NCBI GenBank assembly: GCA_020637055.1
Contig: JACJWR010000001.1
Coordinates: 248,001-312,000, forward strand
Reading direction: 5' to 3'
From: Actinomycetota bacterium
GTDB taxonomy: Bacteria; Actinomycetota; Actinomycetes; S36-B12; UBA10799
Length of the DNA stretch: 64,000 bases
Shown piece after piece: positions 42,463 to 50,572 of the stretch (position 1 is its first letter; each line of letters begins with the position of its first letter). The notes beneath the pieces were generated by a model. That model did no database searches. It was given only the letters and a program-made list of their open reading frames with translations, and was not told the origin of the DNA. The translations under genes and the position numbers were made by a program.

Positions 42463-42491
42463 GTCACTCTACTGCCCGTTGAGTGACATGG
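42459..42491. promoter_or_regulatory. 11-bp perfect inverted repeat spanning the fic start codon
   Basis: CCATGTCACTC (42459-42469), an 11-nt spacer, then GAGTGACATGG (42481-42491). On the minus strand, the proximal arm includes the ATG at 42460-42462. A dimeric regulator bound here would cover both the promoter-proximal region and the initiation codon; the protein's own C-terminal winged helix is the best candidate. The repeat could also form an RNA hairpin hiding the start codon. Confidence 0.7.
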
Positions 42492-42835
42492 TTGTTAGGG
42501 AATGCCGCTGAAGGGTCACCCTCGATCCGACCGCTGGCGACAATCCGGCATCACCGTCGGCCAGCGCAGATGTAGTAGCCCCGCCAACCGTGGACAGGAA
42601 CGAGACGGGAACTGCCCGCCCGTCAATCGAAGCGGTCCGGCACGAACCGACCCGCCCGAGTCCGCGCTACTTGAGCCCCCGGCGACGGCAGCCTGAGTCA
42701 ACCCGCACCTCCACACCCCATCGGGGTTCGGAAACTCACGAGATCGACAGCTTGGTGTACGACTTTGGCGCACGCCCCGGAACAGGCGCCGCAGGCCAAG
42801 CGAGAAAAGCACCCCTGACCTGCGGTTTCTGCTGG
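42463..42835. other. Gene-free stretch inside the mini-island
   Basis: Apart from the fic inverted repeat at its left end, I see no coding frame with a ribosome site or family resemblance and no further repeats. A frame that reads through the tRNA-Arg is a translation artefact. It probably holds the fic promoter and decayed element sequence. Confidence 0.45.
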
Positions 42836-42908
42836 CGCGCCCGAAGGGATTCGAACCCCTAACCTTCTGATCCGTAGTCAGATGCTCTATCCGTTGAGCT
42901 ACGGGCGC
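42836..42908 (-). tRNA. tRNA-Arg(ACG)
   Basis: The minus strand has a full 73-nt cloverleaf: acceptor GCGCCCG paired with CGGGCGC, D-arm TAGCTCAACGGATAGAGC, anticodon stem TCTGA/TCAGA with loop CTACGGA (anticodon ACG, read as ICG), variable loop and T-arm with GGTTCGAATCCC. CCA is not encoded. Its 3' half is the target of the adjacent mini-island and remains intact. Confidence 0.97.
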
Positions 42909-43064
42909 TCCGGGCCGCATCGCGACCCGCGGCAACTCTAGCGCAGCCGGATTCGACGATTCCCCCTGGCGTGCGCGATCGGCGGCGCCTGTTCACCGAC
43001 GGGTACCCACCGTGGTATTTCCGGCGTATCCTCGACTCGGGATGCGTCAGGTGGTGGAGGTGGT

Positions 43065-44261
43065 GTGGCAGTGATCAGCACGCCAATCCTTGCCGCGGCT
43101 GCCGCTGTGGCGCTGGGTTCGACCCTGGTGGCAACGCTACCCTGGGACGCCGGGCCGATCAGCGGTCCCGGCTCGCTGACGGTCACGGTTGCCGACGCGC
43201 CGGGCGACATCGACACACCGGTGGTGGTGACCGGTCCGGACGGCTTCCGGGTGGAGACCGAGCGCACCACCGTCCTGCGCAATCTGCGCCCTGGTGACTA
43301 CACGGTCAGCGCAACCACCGTCCCGAATCCCTTCGGTGAACTGGTGCCGCAACTGGCCGACCAGACGGTGCGCATCGGCCCCAACCTCCACCGGGGCGTC
43401 GCGGTGACGTATCGATTCGACAGCCCACCGCTGGTTCCGGTGGGCGATCCCGCGTCGTACGCGATCCAGTCGGGAACGCCCGACAATCCGGTCCGCTGGA
43501 ACCCCTGCCGGGTCGTCACCTGGGGTCCGTTGCTGCCGTTGCCGGTGGCCGAGGAACAGCGGCTGACCAGCGCCTTCGCGAAGGCCTCCATCGCATCCGG
43601 GATCCCCTTCCGCCGGGCGCTACCCGGGGAGACGCCGATGGTCAACGTGACGCTGACTTTCGAACCAGGTACCACCGTGTCCGGGGAAGGCACCATGTTC
43701 TTCAGCGCCGACTCCGCAGACACGCTGCCGCGTGCATTCCGGGGAGAGATCAGCGGCGTGATCGGTACCGAGACTTCCGGGGAACTACGAGAGGCCCTCT
43801 ACCTTCATGAGATCGGCCACGTATTGGGGATCACGCACGTCGAGGACAGTTCCCAGGTGATGCATTCGGTGGTCACTGAAGAGGACGCCTTCGGGTTTGC
43901 CGCCGGCGACACAAATGGCTTGCGCCTGGTCGGCGCTGAGGCAGGCTGCCTCGACCGCCCCATCGGGGCCAAGGACGCCCGCGCCGTCGAATCGGACGGG
44001 ATGCTGACCCTCACCTGGTTCCAGCCGGCGTCGGTGCCGCCGGTGGTGGACACCCGAGTCGAGATGGTCACCCGCAGTCCGGGAGGTTCGGCGACCACGG
44101 TCGTACCCTGGCCCGCCGGATTCGTCACTCCCGCCGCCGGACCGAGCCGGGCCGCGATGCCGATTCCGCAAGACGTCTGCGACCCGAACACCACGATCTC
44201 GTTGGTCGCGACGAATGCCAACGGCTCCACCACCACCCCGATCCGGGTGACCGGCTGCTGA
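43065..44261 (+). CDS. Exported matrixin-like zinc metalloprotease
   Basis: A 398-residue secreted protein starting at GTG, with GGTGGAGGTG as ribosome site. The N-terminus has a hydrophobic signal (AVISTPILAAAAAVALGSTL). An Ig-like beta domain follows (LTVTVADAPGDIDTPVVV to YTVSATTV). The catalytic zinc motif HEIGHVLGITH is complete (HExxHxxGxxH), with a Met-turn in SSQVMHS, placing it in the metzincins (matrixin/astacin-like). A C-terminal fibronectin-like region ends in VTGC. Four or more cysteines suggest disulfides outside the cell. A hairpin terminator follows. Substrate and regulation are unknown. Confidence 0.87.
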   Translation: MAVISTPILAAAAAVALGSTLVATLPWDAGPISGPGSLTVTVADAPGDIDTPVVVTGPDGFRVETERTTVLRNLRPGDYTVSATTVPNPFGELVPQLADQTVRIGPNLHRGVAVTYRFDSPPLVPVGDPASYAIQSGTPDNPVRWNPCRVVTWGPLLPLPVAEEQRLTSAFAKASIASGIPFRRALPGETPMVNVTLTFEPGTTVSGEGTMFFSADSADTLPRAFRGEISGVIGTETSGELREALYLHEIGHVLGITHVEDSSQVMHSVVTEEDAFGFAAGDTNGLRLVGAEAGCLDRPIGAKDARAVESDGMLTLTWFQPASVPPVVDTRVEMVTRSPGGSATTVVPWPAGFVTPAAGPSRAAMPIPQDVCDPNTTISLVATNANGSTTTPIRVTGC

Positions 44262-44275
44262 ACGTTGGACTTGCG

Positions 44276-44307
44276 GCGAGGGGTGGCCACGCGTGACCAC
44301 CCCTCGC
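44276..44307 (+). terminator. Hairpin terminator after the metalloprotease gene
   Basis: GCGAGGGGTGG at 44276-44286 pairs perfectly with CCACCCCTCGC at 44297-44307, leaving a 10-nt loop. It lies 15 bp after the metalloprotease stop. No T-run follows, as is common for GC-rich actinobacterial terminators. It could also act on the tRNA-Ser transcript from the other strand. Confidence 0.55.
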
Positions 44308-44313
44308 GGCGCG

Positions 44314-44404
44314 CGGAGGCGGAGGGATTTGAACCCTCGATGGGGTTGTAGCCCCAAACCCGCTTAGCAGGCGGGCGCCATAGACCGGACTAGGCGACGC
44401 CTCC
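44314..44404 (-). tRNA. tRNA-Ser(GCU)
   Basis: The minus strand gives a 91-nt class II cloverleaf: acceptor GGAGGCG with CGCCTCC, anticodon stem CCCGC/GCGGG with loop CTGCTAA (anticodon GCT), a long variable arm (TTTGGGGCTACAACCCCA) and a T-arm with GGTTCAAATCC. The long variable arm and the anticodon identify serine AGC/AGU. Confidence 0.95.
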
Positions 44405-44541
44405 TGGCCGCACCAGGCTACCGGAGTACCAGCCGTGGAACCGACGGCACCCGCAGCGCGGCGCCACGCCCTAGACTGATTGCCACACGACCCGTCGATC
44501 GGGAGCGACGATGCACGGGGCGAACGGTTGGAGGTTCCGCG

Positions 44542-47346
44542 GTGGCCCGAGTGCTGGCACTGCCCGCCGGACAAGCACCGACTGATCGCCTCACCTTCGG
44601 CGCCTCCCCGGCCGAACGTCGCACCCTCGCGCTGCTGGTCGGAGCGGCGTTCCTGGTGGCCGCCTGGGCAGTCGTCACCGACATCGGGCAACGGTCCGGC
44701 GGGGGCGGGCTCGTGCCCGTCGCGAGCCGTATCCCAGCCGCCTTGGCGCTGGCGCTCGCCGGCATCGCGGGCACGGTCGCCGCTGTGGGTCGCAGAGCCC
44801 GTGACACCGTGCGCCGGAAGAACGCGTGGCTGTTGGTCGCAGTCGGAATCATCGTGCTCTACCTCGGTCAAGCGTTGGGGTACCTCACCACGGCAGGTTC
44901 CGGCGGCGTCTTCGACGTCCGCGTCGAGGTGATTCCGTTGCTGGTCGGTGCCCCGCTGCTGGGCATCGGGGCGCTCATGCTGAGTTGGCCACCCGGCATG
45001 AGCCGAATCGATCGCTGGTCGGTCACCGCCGACACCCTGGTGGCCGCAGCAGCCCTACTGGCCGTCTGGCTGCTGGTCGTCGCGCCCGGGTTCCAGGACG
45101 TCTCCGACCCTGATCAGGCCCCGTTCGTGGCGCTCGACCCCTGGCTGCAGTTCGCTTCGGCGCTCGCGGTGGTGGCGATCGCGTCCGCGAGTAGGCGCAG
45201 CGGTTCCCTGCCGCTTCCGCAGTTGGCGTTGCTGCAGGCCACGATCGTGGTCTACCTGACCTCCGACATCCTCGGTGACAGCATCGCGCAAGCCGACCGG
45301 GCATCGGGCATCACCTGGTCGATCCTCGGCTACGTCGCGGCCACCGGGTTGTTCTGCCTGCTCGCGGTCCGCCCGGCCCTGGAAACGGACACCCCCCGCA
45401 GCCTGCTCATCCGAGAACGCTGGTCGACCCTGGTTCCGGCGGTGCCGGTCGCCTTGATGGCCGTGGTCGCCATCGCCTACCGCGTGCTGGTCGGAGAGTT
45501 GACCCTCGCTGCCGGACTCGCCGTGTCCCTGACGGTGGTCCTAGTAGTCGTCGTGGAGATCGTGCGCCGCAGCGTCCTGCATCGGCAAGTGGTCGAACAG
45601 GTTGAGCAGGCAGTGTCGGACAACATCGCGCGGGCGGCCAACCAGGAATGGTTCGGAGCGCTGCTCGGCGATTCCCAGGACGTGGTCACGGTAGTCGATC
45701 GACGAGGGATGATCATCTACCAGACACCTTCGATGACGAACACTTTCGGCTACCTCCCCTCGGAGCTTGCGGGCACCCCCTTGGCCGACATCAGCCCCAA
45801 CACCGACGAGGCGGAACTCACAGAGCTCTTGCTCCGAGCCGCCGTCGACGAGAGCGCCTACGGCCCCCACGACCTCGTCATCGCCGACGCCCACGGCCTC
45901 CCCCACGACACCGAAACAAGCATCCGGCCGCTGAACGTCGGCGGTGCGGACGCCTTCGTGTTCACCACCCACGACGTCACCGACCGGCGGCAACTGCGAG
46001 CCGAACTCAGTGCCTCCGGCATGCGGGACCCACTCACGGGCTTGAACAACCGCGAGGGGTTCCTCAACCGGATCGGGGCGCTGCATTCGACATCGGGGAA
46101 CTCCTTGGCCGTGGCCCTGATCGACCTGGTCTCGTTCCGGGATCTCAACGACGGCCACGGTCACGAGATCGGCGACGAGGCCCTTCGGGCGGTGGCGAGC
46201 AGCCTCACGCGGATGCCCGACTACGTGGCGGCAGTGGGGCGGATCGGCGGCGACGAATTCGCGCTGGCGTTGAAGTCCGAGATGGTGGAGGCCGATGTCG
46301 GACACGCCCGTCGACATCTGCAGGAGGACCTCTGCGGGGTCGCGCTGTCCGACGGCACCTTGGTGGACTTGGGTTTCTCACTCGGCTACGCGGTCTGCGA
46401 CGGGCCACCACACTTGTCGTCGGTGGAACTGCTGGAGCGCTCCGACCTCGCCCTCTCCTCGGCCCGCCGGGCGGGTCCGCTCGGGATCACCAAGTTCGAA
46501 CCCCGGATGCGCACAGCGCTGGCCGAGCGGCTTCGGGCCGAGCGGGCGCTGCGCAGCGCGCTGGAAAACGATCGCATCCTGGTGCACTACCAACCGATCG
46601 TGTCCTTCGTCGACGGCGGGATCATCGGCGTGGAGGCGTTGGTCCGGATGCTCGACGATGATGGCAAGGTAGTCAGTCCCGGATTGTTCGTGCCGATGGC
46701 CGAGGACTTGGGACTGATCCATCGGCTCGGCGAGGTCGTCCTGCAGCAGGCACTGCGGGATCTGCACGCGATCCGGCGTGCCCTCGGGCGCTCGCTCAAC
46801 GTGTCGGCCCTGCAACTCGACCCGCAACTACATCCGTCCGTGAACGAGGCGCTGCGGGACTCCGGAACGGATCCCCACGACGTCACGCTCGAGCTGACCG
46901 AGACGGTCCTGGCCGAGAACCAGGAGGCCGCCAGCAACTATCTGTCCCGACTGCGGCGGATCGGCTGCCGGGTGGCCCTGGACGACTTCGGCGCCGGCTA
47001 CTCGTCACTGTACTACCTGGCGAGCATGCCGGTTGACATCCTGAAGATCGATCGGTCTTTCGTGGCCGGACTGGGCACATCGAACTCGGCTCTCGTGCTG
47101 GTGCGGGCGGTGGTGCAACTTGCGGCGTCGCTGGGGTTGGCGACCGTCGCCGAGGGAGTCGAAACCGCTGAGCAGGCGCAGATCTTGCGCGACCTCGGCA
47201 CCAACCGAGCCCAGGGCTACTACTACTCCCGACCGTTGCCGCTGGCCGATCTGCTGGCCATGATCGAGGCCAGCAGAGGTTGCCTCGAGCCCGGCTCCAG
47301 GCTTCGCCCGCCGACCCCCACCCCGCTGACCCCACCAGTCAATTGA
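44542..47346 (+). CDS. Membrane PAS-GGDEF-EAL cyclic-di-GMP protein
   Basis: A 934-residue inner-membrane protein. About ten hydrophobic segments (residues 25-345) form a MASE-like sensor. A PAS domain follows (SQDVVTVVDRRGMIIYQTPS, residues about 370-480). A diguanylate cyclase domain has intact GGDEF (RIGGDEFALAL, about 567-575), and a phosphodiesterase domain has EAL in GVEALVRML (about 697), NVSALQL, and DDFGAGYSSL with downstream KIDRSFV and EGVET. Both catalytic signatures are present, so it may be bifunctional or one domain may be regulatory. It starts at GTG 44542 with TTGGAGGT upstream and converges, 8 bp apart, on a second cyclase gene. Confidence 0.92.
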   Translation: MARVLALPAGQAPTDRLTFGASPAERRTLALLVGAAFLVAAWAVVTDIGQRSGGGGLVPVASRIPAALALALAGIAGTVAAVGRRARDTVRRKNAWLLVAVGIIVLYLGQALGYLTTAGSGGVFDVRVEVIPLLVGAPLLGIGALMLSWPPGMSRIDRWSVTADTLVAAAALLAVWLLVVAPGFQDVSDPDQAPFVALDPWLQFASALAVVAIASASRRSGSLPLPQLALLQATIVVYLTSDILGDSIAQADRASGITWSILGYVAATGLFCLLAVRPALETDTPRSLLIRERWSTLVPAVPVALMAVVAIAYRVLVGELTLAAGLAVSLTVVLVVVVEIVRRSVLHRQVVEQVEQAVSDNIARAANQEWFGALLGDSQDVVTVVDRRGMIIYQTPSMTNTFGYLPSELAGTPLADISPNTDEAELTELLLRAAVDESAYGPHDLVIADAHGLPHDTETSIRPLNVGGADAFVFTTHDVTDRRQLRAELSASGMRDPLTGLNNREGFLNRIGALHSTSGNSLAVALIDLVSFRDLNDGHGHEIGDEALRAVASSLTRMPDYVAAVGRIGGDEFALALKSEMVEADVGHARRHLQEDLCGVALSDGTLVDLGFSLGYAVCDGPPHLSSVELLERSDLALSSARRAGPLGITKFEPRMRTALAERLRAERALRSALENDRILVHYQPIVSFVDGGIIGVEALVRMLDDDGKVVSPGLFVPMAEDLGLIHRLGEVVLQQALRDLHAIRRALGRSLNVSALQLDPQLHPSVNEALRDSGTDPHDVTLELTETVLAENQEAASNYLSRLRRIGCRVALDDFGAGYSSLYYLASMPVDILKIDRSFVAGLGTSNSALVLVRAVVQLAASLGLATVAEGVETAEQAQILRDLGTNRAQGYYYSRPLPLADLLAMIEASRGCLEPGSRLRPPTPTPLTPPVN

Positions 47347-47354
47347 CGTCAGGC

Positions 47355-49136
47355 CTACCTGCCGCCGACATGCAGAGTGGCCCGGGCGCGACCTGCCCGC
47401 TTCGATTCGTACAGCGCGACATCCGCCCGTGCGACAAGGGAATCGAAACCTTCGCCTGGCCGTGCGAGGGCGGCCCCGATGCTCACCGACAGCGACACCT
47501 TCACTCCGCGTACGACCGCGGGCGCCGAGGTCACGGCTGCGATCCGATCCGCGAGTGCCATCAATCCCTCCTCGTCGCGGACATCGGGAAGCAGCACCAA
47601 GAATTCGTCGCCGCCGAAGCGTGCGGTGGGCGAGTCGCCGCAGCAGGAGTCGATCCGCTCGGCCAACAGCGCCAGCATGGCATCGCCGACTGCGTGCCCG
47701 TGGGTGTCGTTGACCGGTTTGAACTCATCCACATCGATGAACAGCAGACCGACCCCTCCGCCGGGTCGGAGCAGCATCTGTTCACCGACCTCGCTCAACT
47801 CCCGGCGGTTGAGCAGGCCGGTGAGCGGGTCGTGCGCGGCGAGGAACTTCAACTGCTCCCGACTACGGGCGAGTTCCTCCCGAGTCCGGTGCTCAGCGTC
47901 GATATCGCGCCAGCCCGCGACCCGCCCGACGACTTCACCGTCATCGTCGAAGATCGGTCGAAGGAGCACGGCGAACCACCGGTAGCGCTCGACACCGGTG
48001 GCCACCCGCACCTCCATGGCGGCCTCACGCCCGTTCCGAACCTGTCGCTGTGCTTGCCGCACGGCAGGAAGGTCATCGGGATGCAGCACCTTGGTGGGCT
48101 CGATGGCGTCGAGGTTGTCCGGGTCCCACCCGAGGAGGTGGGTGACCGACGGCGAGACCCAGAGCAGGTTCCCATCGTTGTCGGCGTGGGTGACGATGCT
48201 CGAGGCGTTCTCGGCCAGCATGCGAAAGTTCGCCTCGGAGGCGGCCAGGGCCGCCTGGGCACGCTTGAGTTCGTCGATCCCCTCGTGAGTCCCCATCACA
48301 TGCTGGGCGACGCCCGCAGCATCACGTTCGACCACGTGGCCACGCTCGCGGAACCACACCCAGCGGCCGTCCGCATGCCACACCCGATACTGAAGGTCAT
48401 AGACCGAGACACCACCGACGAGTGCCTGCCGATGGGTCTGTTCCACAGTGGCCCGCTCCTCCGGGTGGATCATGCCCCGCCACCGATCCATGGTCATGAC
48501 TCCGGCATCCGCGAGCGGGTGGCCGGTGAGGTGGGACCAACCTTGGTCGAACTCGATCCGATTGTCCGTCACTCGCCAATCCCAGGTGCCGAAGCCGAGC
48601 GAGGTCAACACCAGTTCGAGTCGGTCGTGCTCAGCGGCGAGGTCTTCCTCCGCCCGGCGCAGCGGGGTGACGTCGGTGAACGAGATCACCGCCAGGCGTT
48701 CCCCCGGGAGGTCGTTCACCGCCTCGACACCGACGACCAGCCAGCGCACGCCACCGTCGGAATCGCGGACCCCCAACAGCTTCCCGCGCTGCGGAACGCC
48801 GGATTCCAGCGCGCGGCGGAACGGCCACTCCGCAGCCGGCCAAGGTTTGCCCTCGGCATCGACCACGTCCCAGCCGAAGTCGTCCAGGAACCGTCCCACC
48901 AACTCGTCCTCGGCGGCGTCGATGATTCGCGCGGCGGCCGGGTTGACCTGTTGGATCTCACCGGACTCGGTGGCGACGATCAATCCCTCGCCGACTGCCC
49001 GGAAGACCCCCTGGTACAACGCCTGGCTGCGTCGCAGCCCCTGTGGCTCGTCGACGGCTCGGGCAACCTCCCCGGCGCCGGAATCCGAACCGACCGGCGG
49101 CGGGTGCCGTCGGTGCCGTTCGGTGAACTCGCTCAC
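47355..49136 (-). CDS. Soluble multi-PAS diguanylate cyclase
   Basis: A 593-residue cytosolic sensor. Three PAS/PAC units (residues about 40-165, 170-295, 300-420: GVFRAVGEGLIVATESGEIQ, LGFGTWDWRVTDNRIEFDQG, NASSIVTHADNDGNLLWVS) are followed by a GGDEF domain with intact GGDEF at about residues 508-512 (RFGGDEFLVLLP) and DPLTGLLNRREL before it. No EAL or membrane segment is present. It would synthesise c-di-GMP in response to a small-molecule, redox or light-type signal; PAS ligands cannot be told from sequence. The start is the GTG at 49136 with GGGAGGTAG upstream. The paired PAS-GGDEF-EAL gene suggests opposing control of a shared signal. Confidence 0.92.
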   Translation of the reverse strand: MSEFTERHRRHPPPVGSDSGAGEVARAVDEPQGLRRSQALYQGVFRAVGEGLIVATESGEIQQVNPAAARIIDAAEDELVGRFLDDFGWDVVDAEGKPWPAAEWPFRRALESGVPQRGKLLGVRDSDGGVRWLVVGVEAVNDLPGERLAVISFTDVTPLRRAEEDLAAEHDRLELVLTSLGFGTWDWRVTDNRIEFDQGWSHLTGHPLADAGVMTMDRWRGMIHPEERATVEQTHRQALVGGVSVYDLQYRVWHADGRWVWFRERGHVVERDAAGVAQHVMGTHEGIDELKRAQAALAASEANFRMLAENASSIVTHADNDGNLLWVSPSVTHLLGWDPDNLDAIEPTKVLHPDDLPAVRQAQRQVRNGREAAMEVRVATGVERYRWFAVLLRPIFDDDGEVVGRVAGWRDIDAEHRTREELARSREQLKFLAAHDPLTGLLNRRELSEVGEQMLLRPGGGVGLLFIDVDEFKPVNDTHGHAVGDAMLALLAERIDSCCGDSPTARFGGDEFLVLLPDVRDEEGLMALADRIAAVTSAPAVVRGVKVSLSVSIGAALARPGEGFDSLVARADVALYESKRAGRARATLHVGGR

Positions 49137-49299
49137 AACTACCTCCCGTCGACCAGCCTAGGACGCCCCTTTCGACGTAGTCGATCAACCCGTCCCGGGC
49201 TGTGCACGAGATCACCACACCTCCGCCGGGCGCGAACCGTCGACGTGGATGGGCCGGTGGAACTAGATTCGACGTCGACGAGGTCACGAAGGAGGGCGT

Positions 49300-50370
49300 A
49301 TGCCGGCACACACAACCAGGCCCAGCTGGTGGCGACGGGCGACCATGGCCAGCGCCACGGGCATGCTGCTGCTCGGCTGCGCGGTCGATTCGGCGACCGA
49401 CGAACAGACCGACACCACCGCCACATCAACCCCGAGAACCGTCCAACCAGGAGCGATCGCCATCGAACTGTTGGACGGCACCGTGCCGGTGGTGATGGCC
49501 TCGGTCGGCGGCGGGGATCCGGTTCCGCTGCTGCTGGACACCGGCTCGGCGGGCCTTCGCATCTTCACAGACGACGTCGGCGACCAGGCCGTGGTCGACC
49601 CCGCGACCGAGGACGAGACCATCTCTTTCGTCGATGGCACCACCTACGTCAGCGACAAGGCGATCGCACCGGTGACGCTGGGATCGGTCGCCCTGCCGGC
49701 CCCGGTACCGGTGGCTCTGGTCCGGGAGGTCACCTGCGAGCCGGAGGCCAGCGCCTGCGAGCCGGGCATCGACGCCTCCAAGGCGTCCGGTGTGCACGGG
49801 ATCCTCGGGGTGGACATGGACACCGGCGACTACACGCTCCCGAGTCCGCTGCTGTATCTGCCGGACTTCCGATCGTTCACGGTGAGTTACCTGGACGAAC
49901 AAGCCGGAGAACTGCGACCGGGGCTGCCGGAGGATGATCCGATTGCGGAGTGGGACCTGATACCGGTGGATTCCGGGGTGCCGGACGTGGACGGCTGGGC
50001 GCAAGACTTCGACGCCTGTTGGGCCCTGAAGGGCAATAGGCCCAGTTGCCTGCCGACGTCGTTCGACACCGGATCCACCGACCTGGTCGTTCCGCCCTCC
50101 CTGCCGGGTGCGCCACCCCCTTCCGGCGCGGACGAGTACCTCACAGCCGATCAGGGACCGGTCGAGTTGTTCGCCGCCCAGGGCGACGGTGAGCCGATCT
50201 GGCGGTTGCAGCCAGGGGACGATGCCTCGGACTCGGCCTACGTGGGGGCCGACGGTGACCTCGGCTACGACGGGGTGTTGGCCGGGGCGCCGCTGTTCTA
50301 CGCCTTCGACGTCGGCTTCGACCAAGAGGCGGGCCGAGCCGGGCTGTGGCCGACCTCGGGCGGGGGCTGA
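49300..50370 (+). CDS. Pepsin-like (A1/DUF3443-type) aspartic protease-like lipoprotein
   Basis: A 356-residue exported protein with an AAGGAGGG ribosome site. The signal ends in LLLGC (lipid cysteine at about residue 27). The mature protein has two DTG(S) motifs, LLLDTGSAGLRIF (about residue 79) and TSFDTGSTDLVVP (about 250), about 170 residues apart, the arrangement of bilobal pepsin-type enzymes. Psi-loop glycines are retained. Pepsin-like proteases are uncommon in bacteria. The tyrosine flap is not obvious, so activity is unproven. It could be a proenzyme processed outside the membrane. It lies between the PAS cyclase and tRNA-Ser(UGA). Confidence 0.72.
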   Translation: MPAHTTRPSWWRRATMASATGMLLLGCAVDSATDEQTDTTATSTPRTVQPGAIAIELLDGTVPVVMASVGGGDPVPLLLDTGSAGLRIFTDDVGDQAVVDPATEDETISFVDGTTYVSDKAIAPVTLGSVALPAPVPVALVREVTCEPEASACEPGIDASKASGVHGILGVDMDTGDYTLPSPLLYLPDFRSFTVSYLDEQAGELRPGLPEDDPIAEWDLIPVDSGVPDVDGWAQDFDACWALKGNRPSCLPTSFDTGSTDLVVPPSLPGAPPPSGADEYLTADQGPVELFAAQGDGEPIWRLQPGDDASDSAYVGADGDLGYDGVLAGAPLFYAFDVGFDQEAGRAGLWPTSGGG

Positions 50371-50416
50371 CCCGGCCAGTTGGAACCGCCCCCGACCGAT
50401 GCGGCTTCTCTGGTGG

Positions 50417-50504
50417 CGGAGGGAGTGGGATTCGAACCCACGGAGACACGGGGTGCCTCAACGGTTTTCAAGACCGTCCCATTCGGCCGCTCTGGCATCC
50501 CTCC
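50417..50504 (-). tRNA. tRNA-Ser(UGA)
   Basis: The minus strand has an 88-nt class II cloverleaf: acceptor GGAGGGA with TCCCTCC, anticodon stem ACGGT/ACCGT with loop CTTGAAA (anticodon TGA), a long variable arm (TGAGGCACCCCGTGTCTC) and a T-arm with GGTTCGAATCCC. CCA is not encoded. It reads serine UCA and related codons. Confidence 0.96.
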
Positions 50505-50572
50505 AGACGCCACCCAGGGTAGCGGCCGGCGTGAGCCGCCTGCCATCGGGCGATCGCGGAGCCGGGCGCACC

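Larger units (their letters stand above)
41167..42878. mobile_element. Fic-carrying mini-island at tRNA-Arg (integrase-less remnant)
   Basis: The 1.7-kb interval lies between the decayed tRNA-Arg 3' copy (41167-41211) and the intact gene (3' half 42834-42878). It contains a single gene, fic, plus about 370 bp without a gene (42463-42835). Direct repeats of a tRNA 3' end are the hallmark of tyrosine-recombinase integration, and the intact tRNA is regenerated on one side. No integrase is present, so the element is a deletion remnant or moved in trans. Divergence between the repeats suggests the insertion is old. Confidence 0.6.

Noticed and set aside
42516..42935. A 139-codon minus-strand frame overlapping the tRNA-Arg
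   Set aside because: The N-terminal part is a translation of the tRNA (APVAQRIEHLTTDQKVRGS), a well-known artefact. No ribosome site or family resemblance elsewhere.
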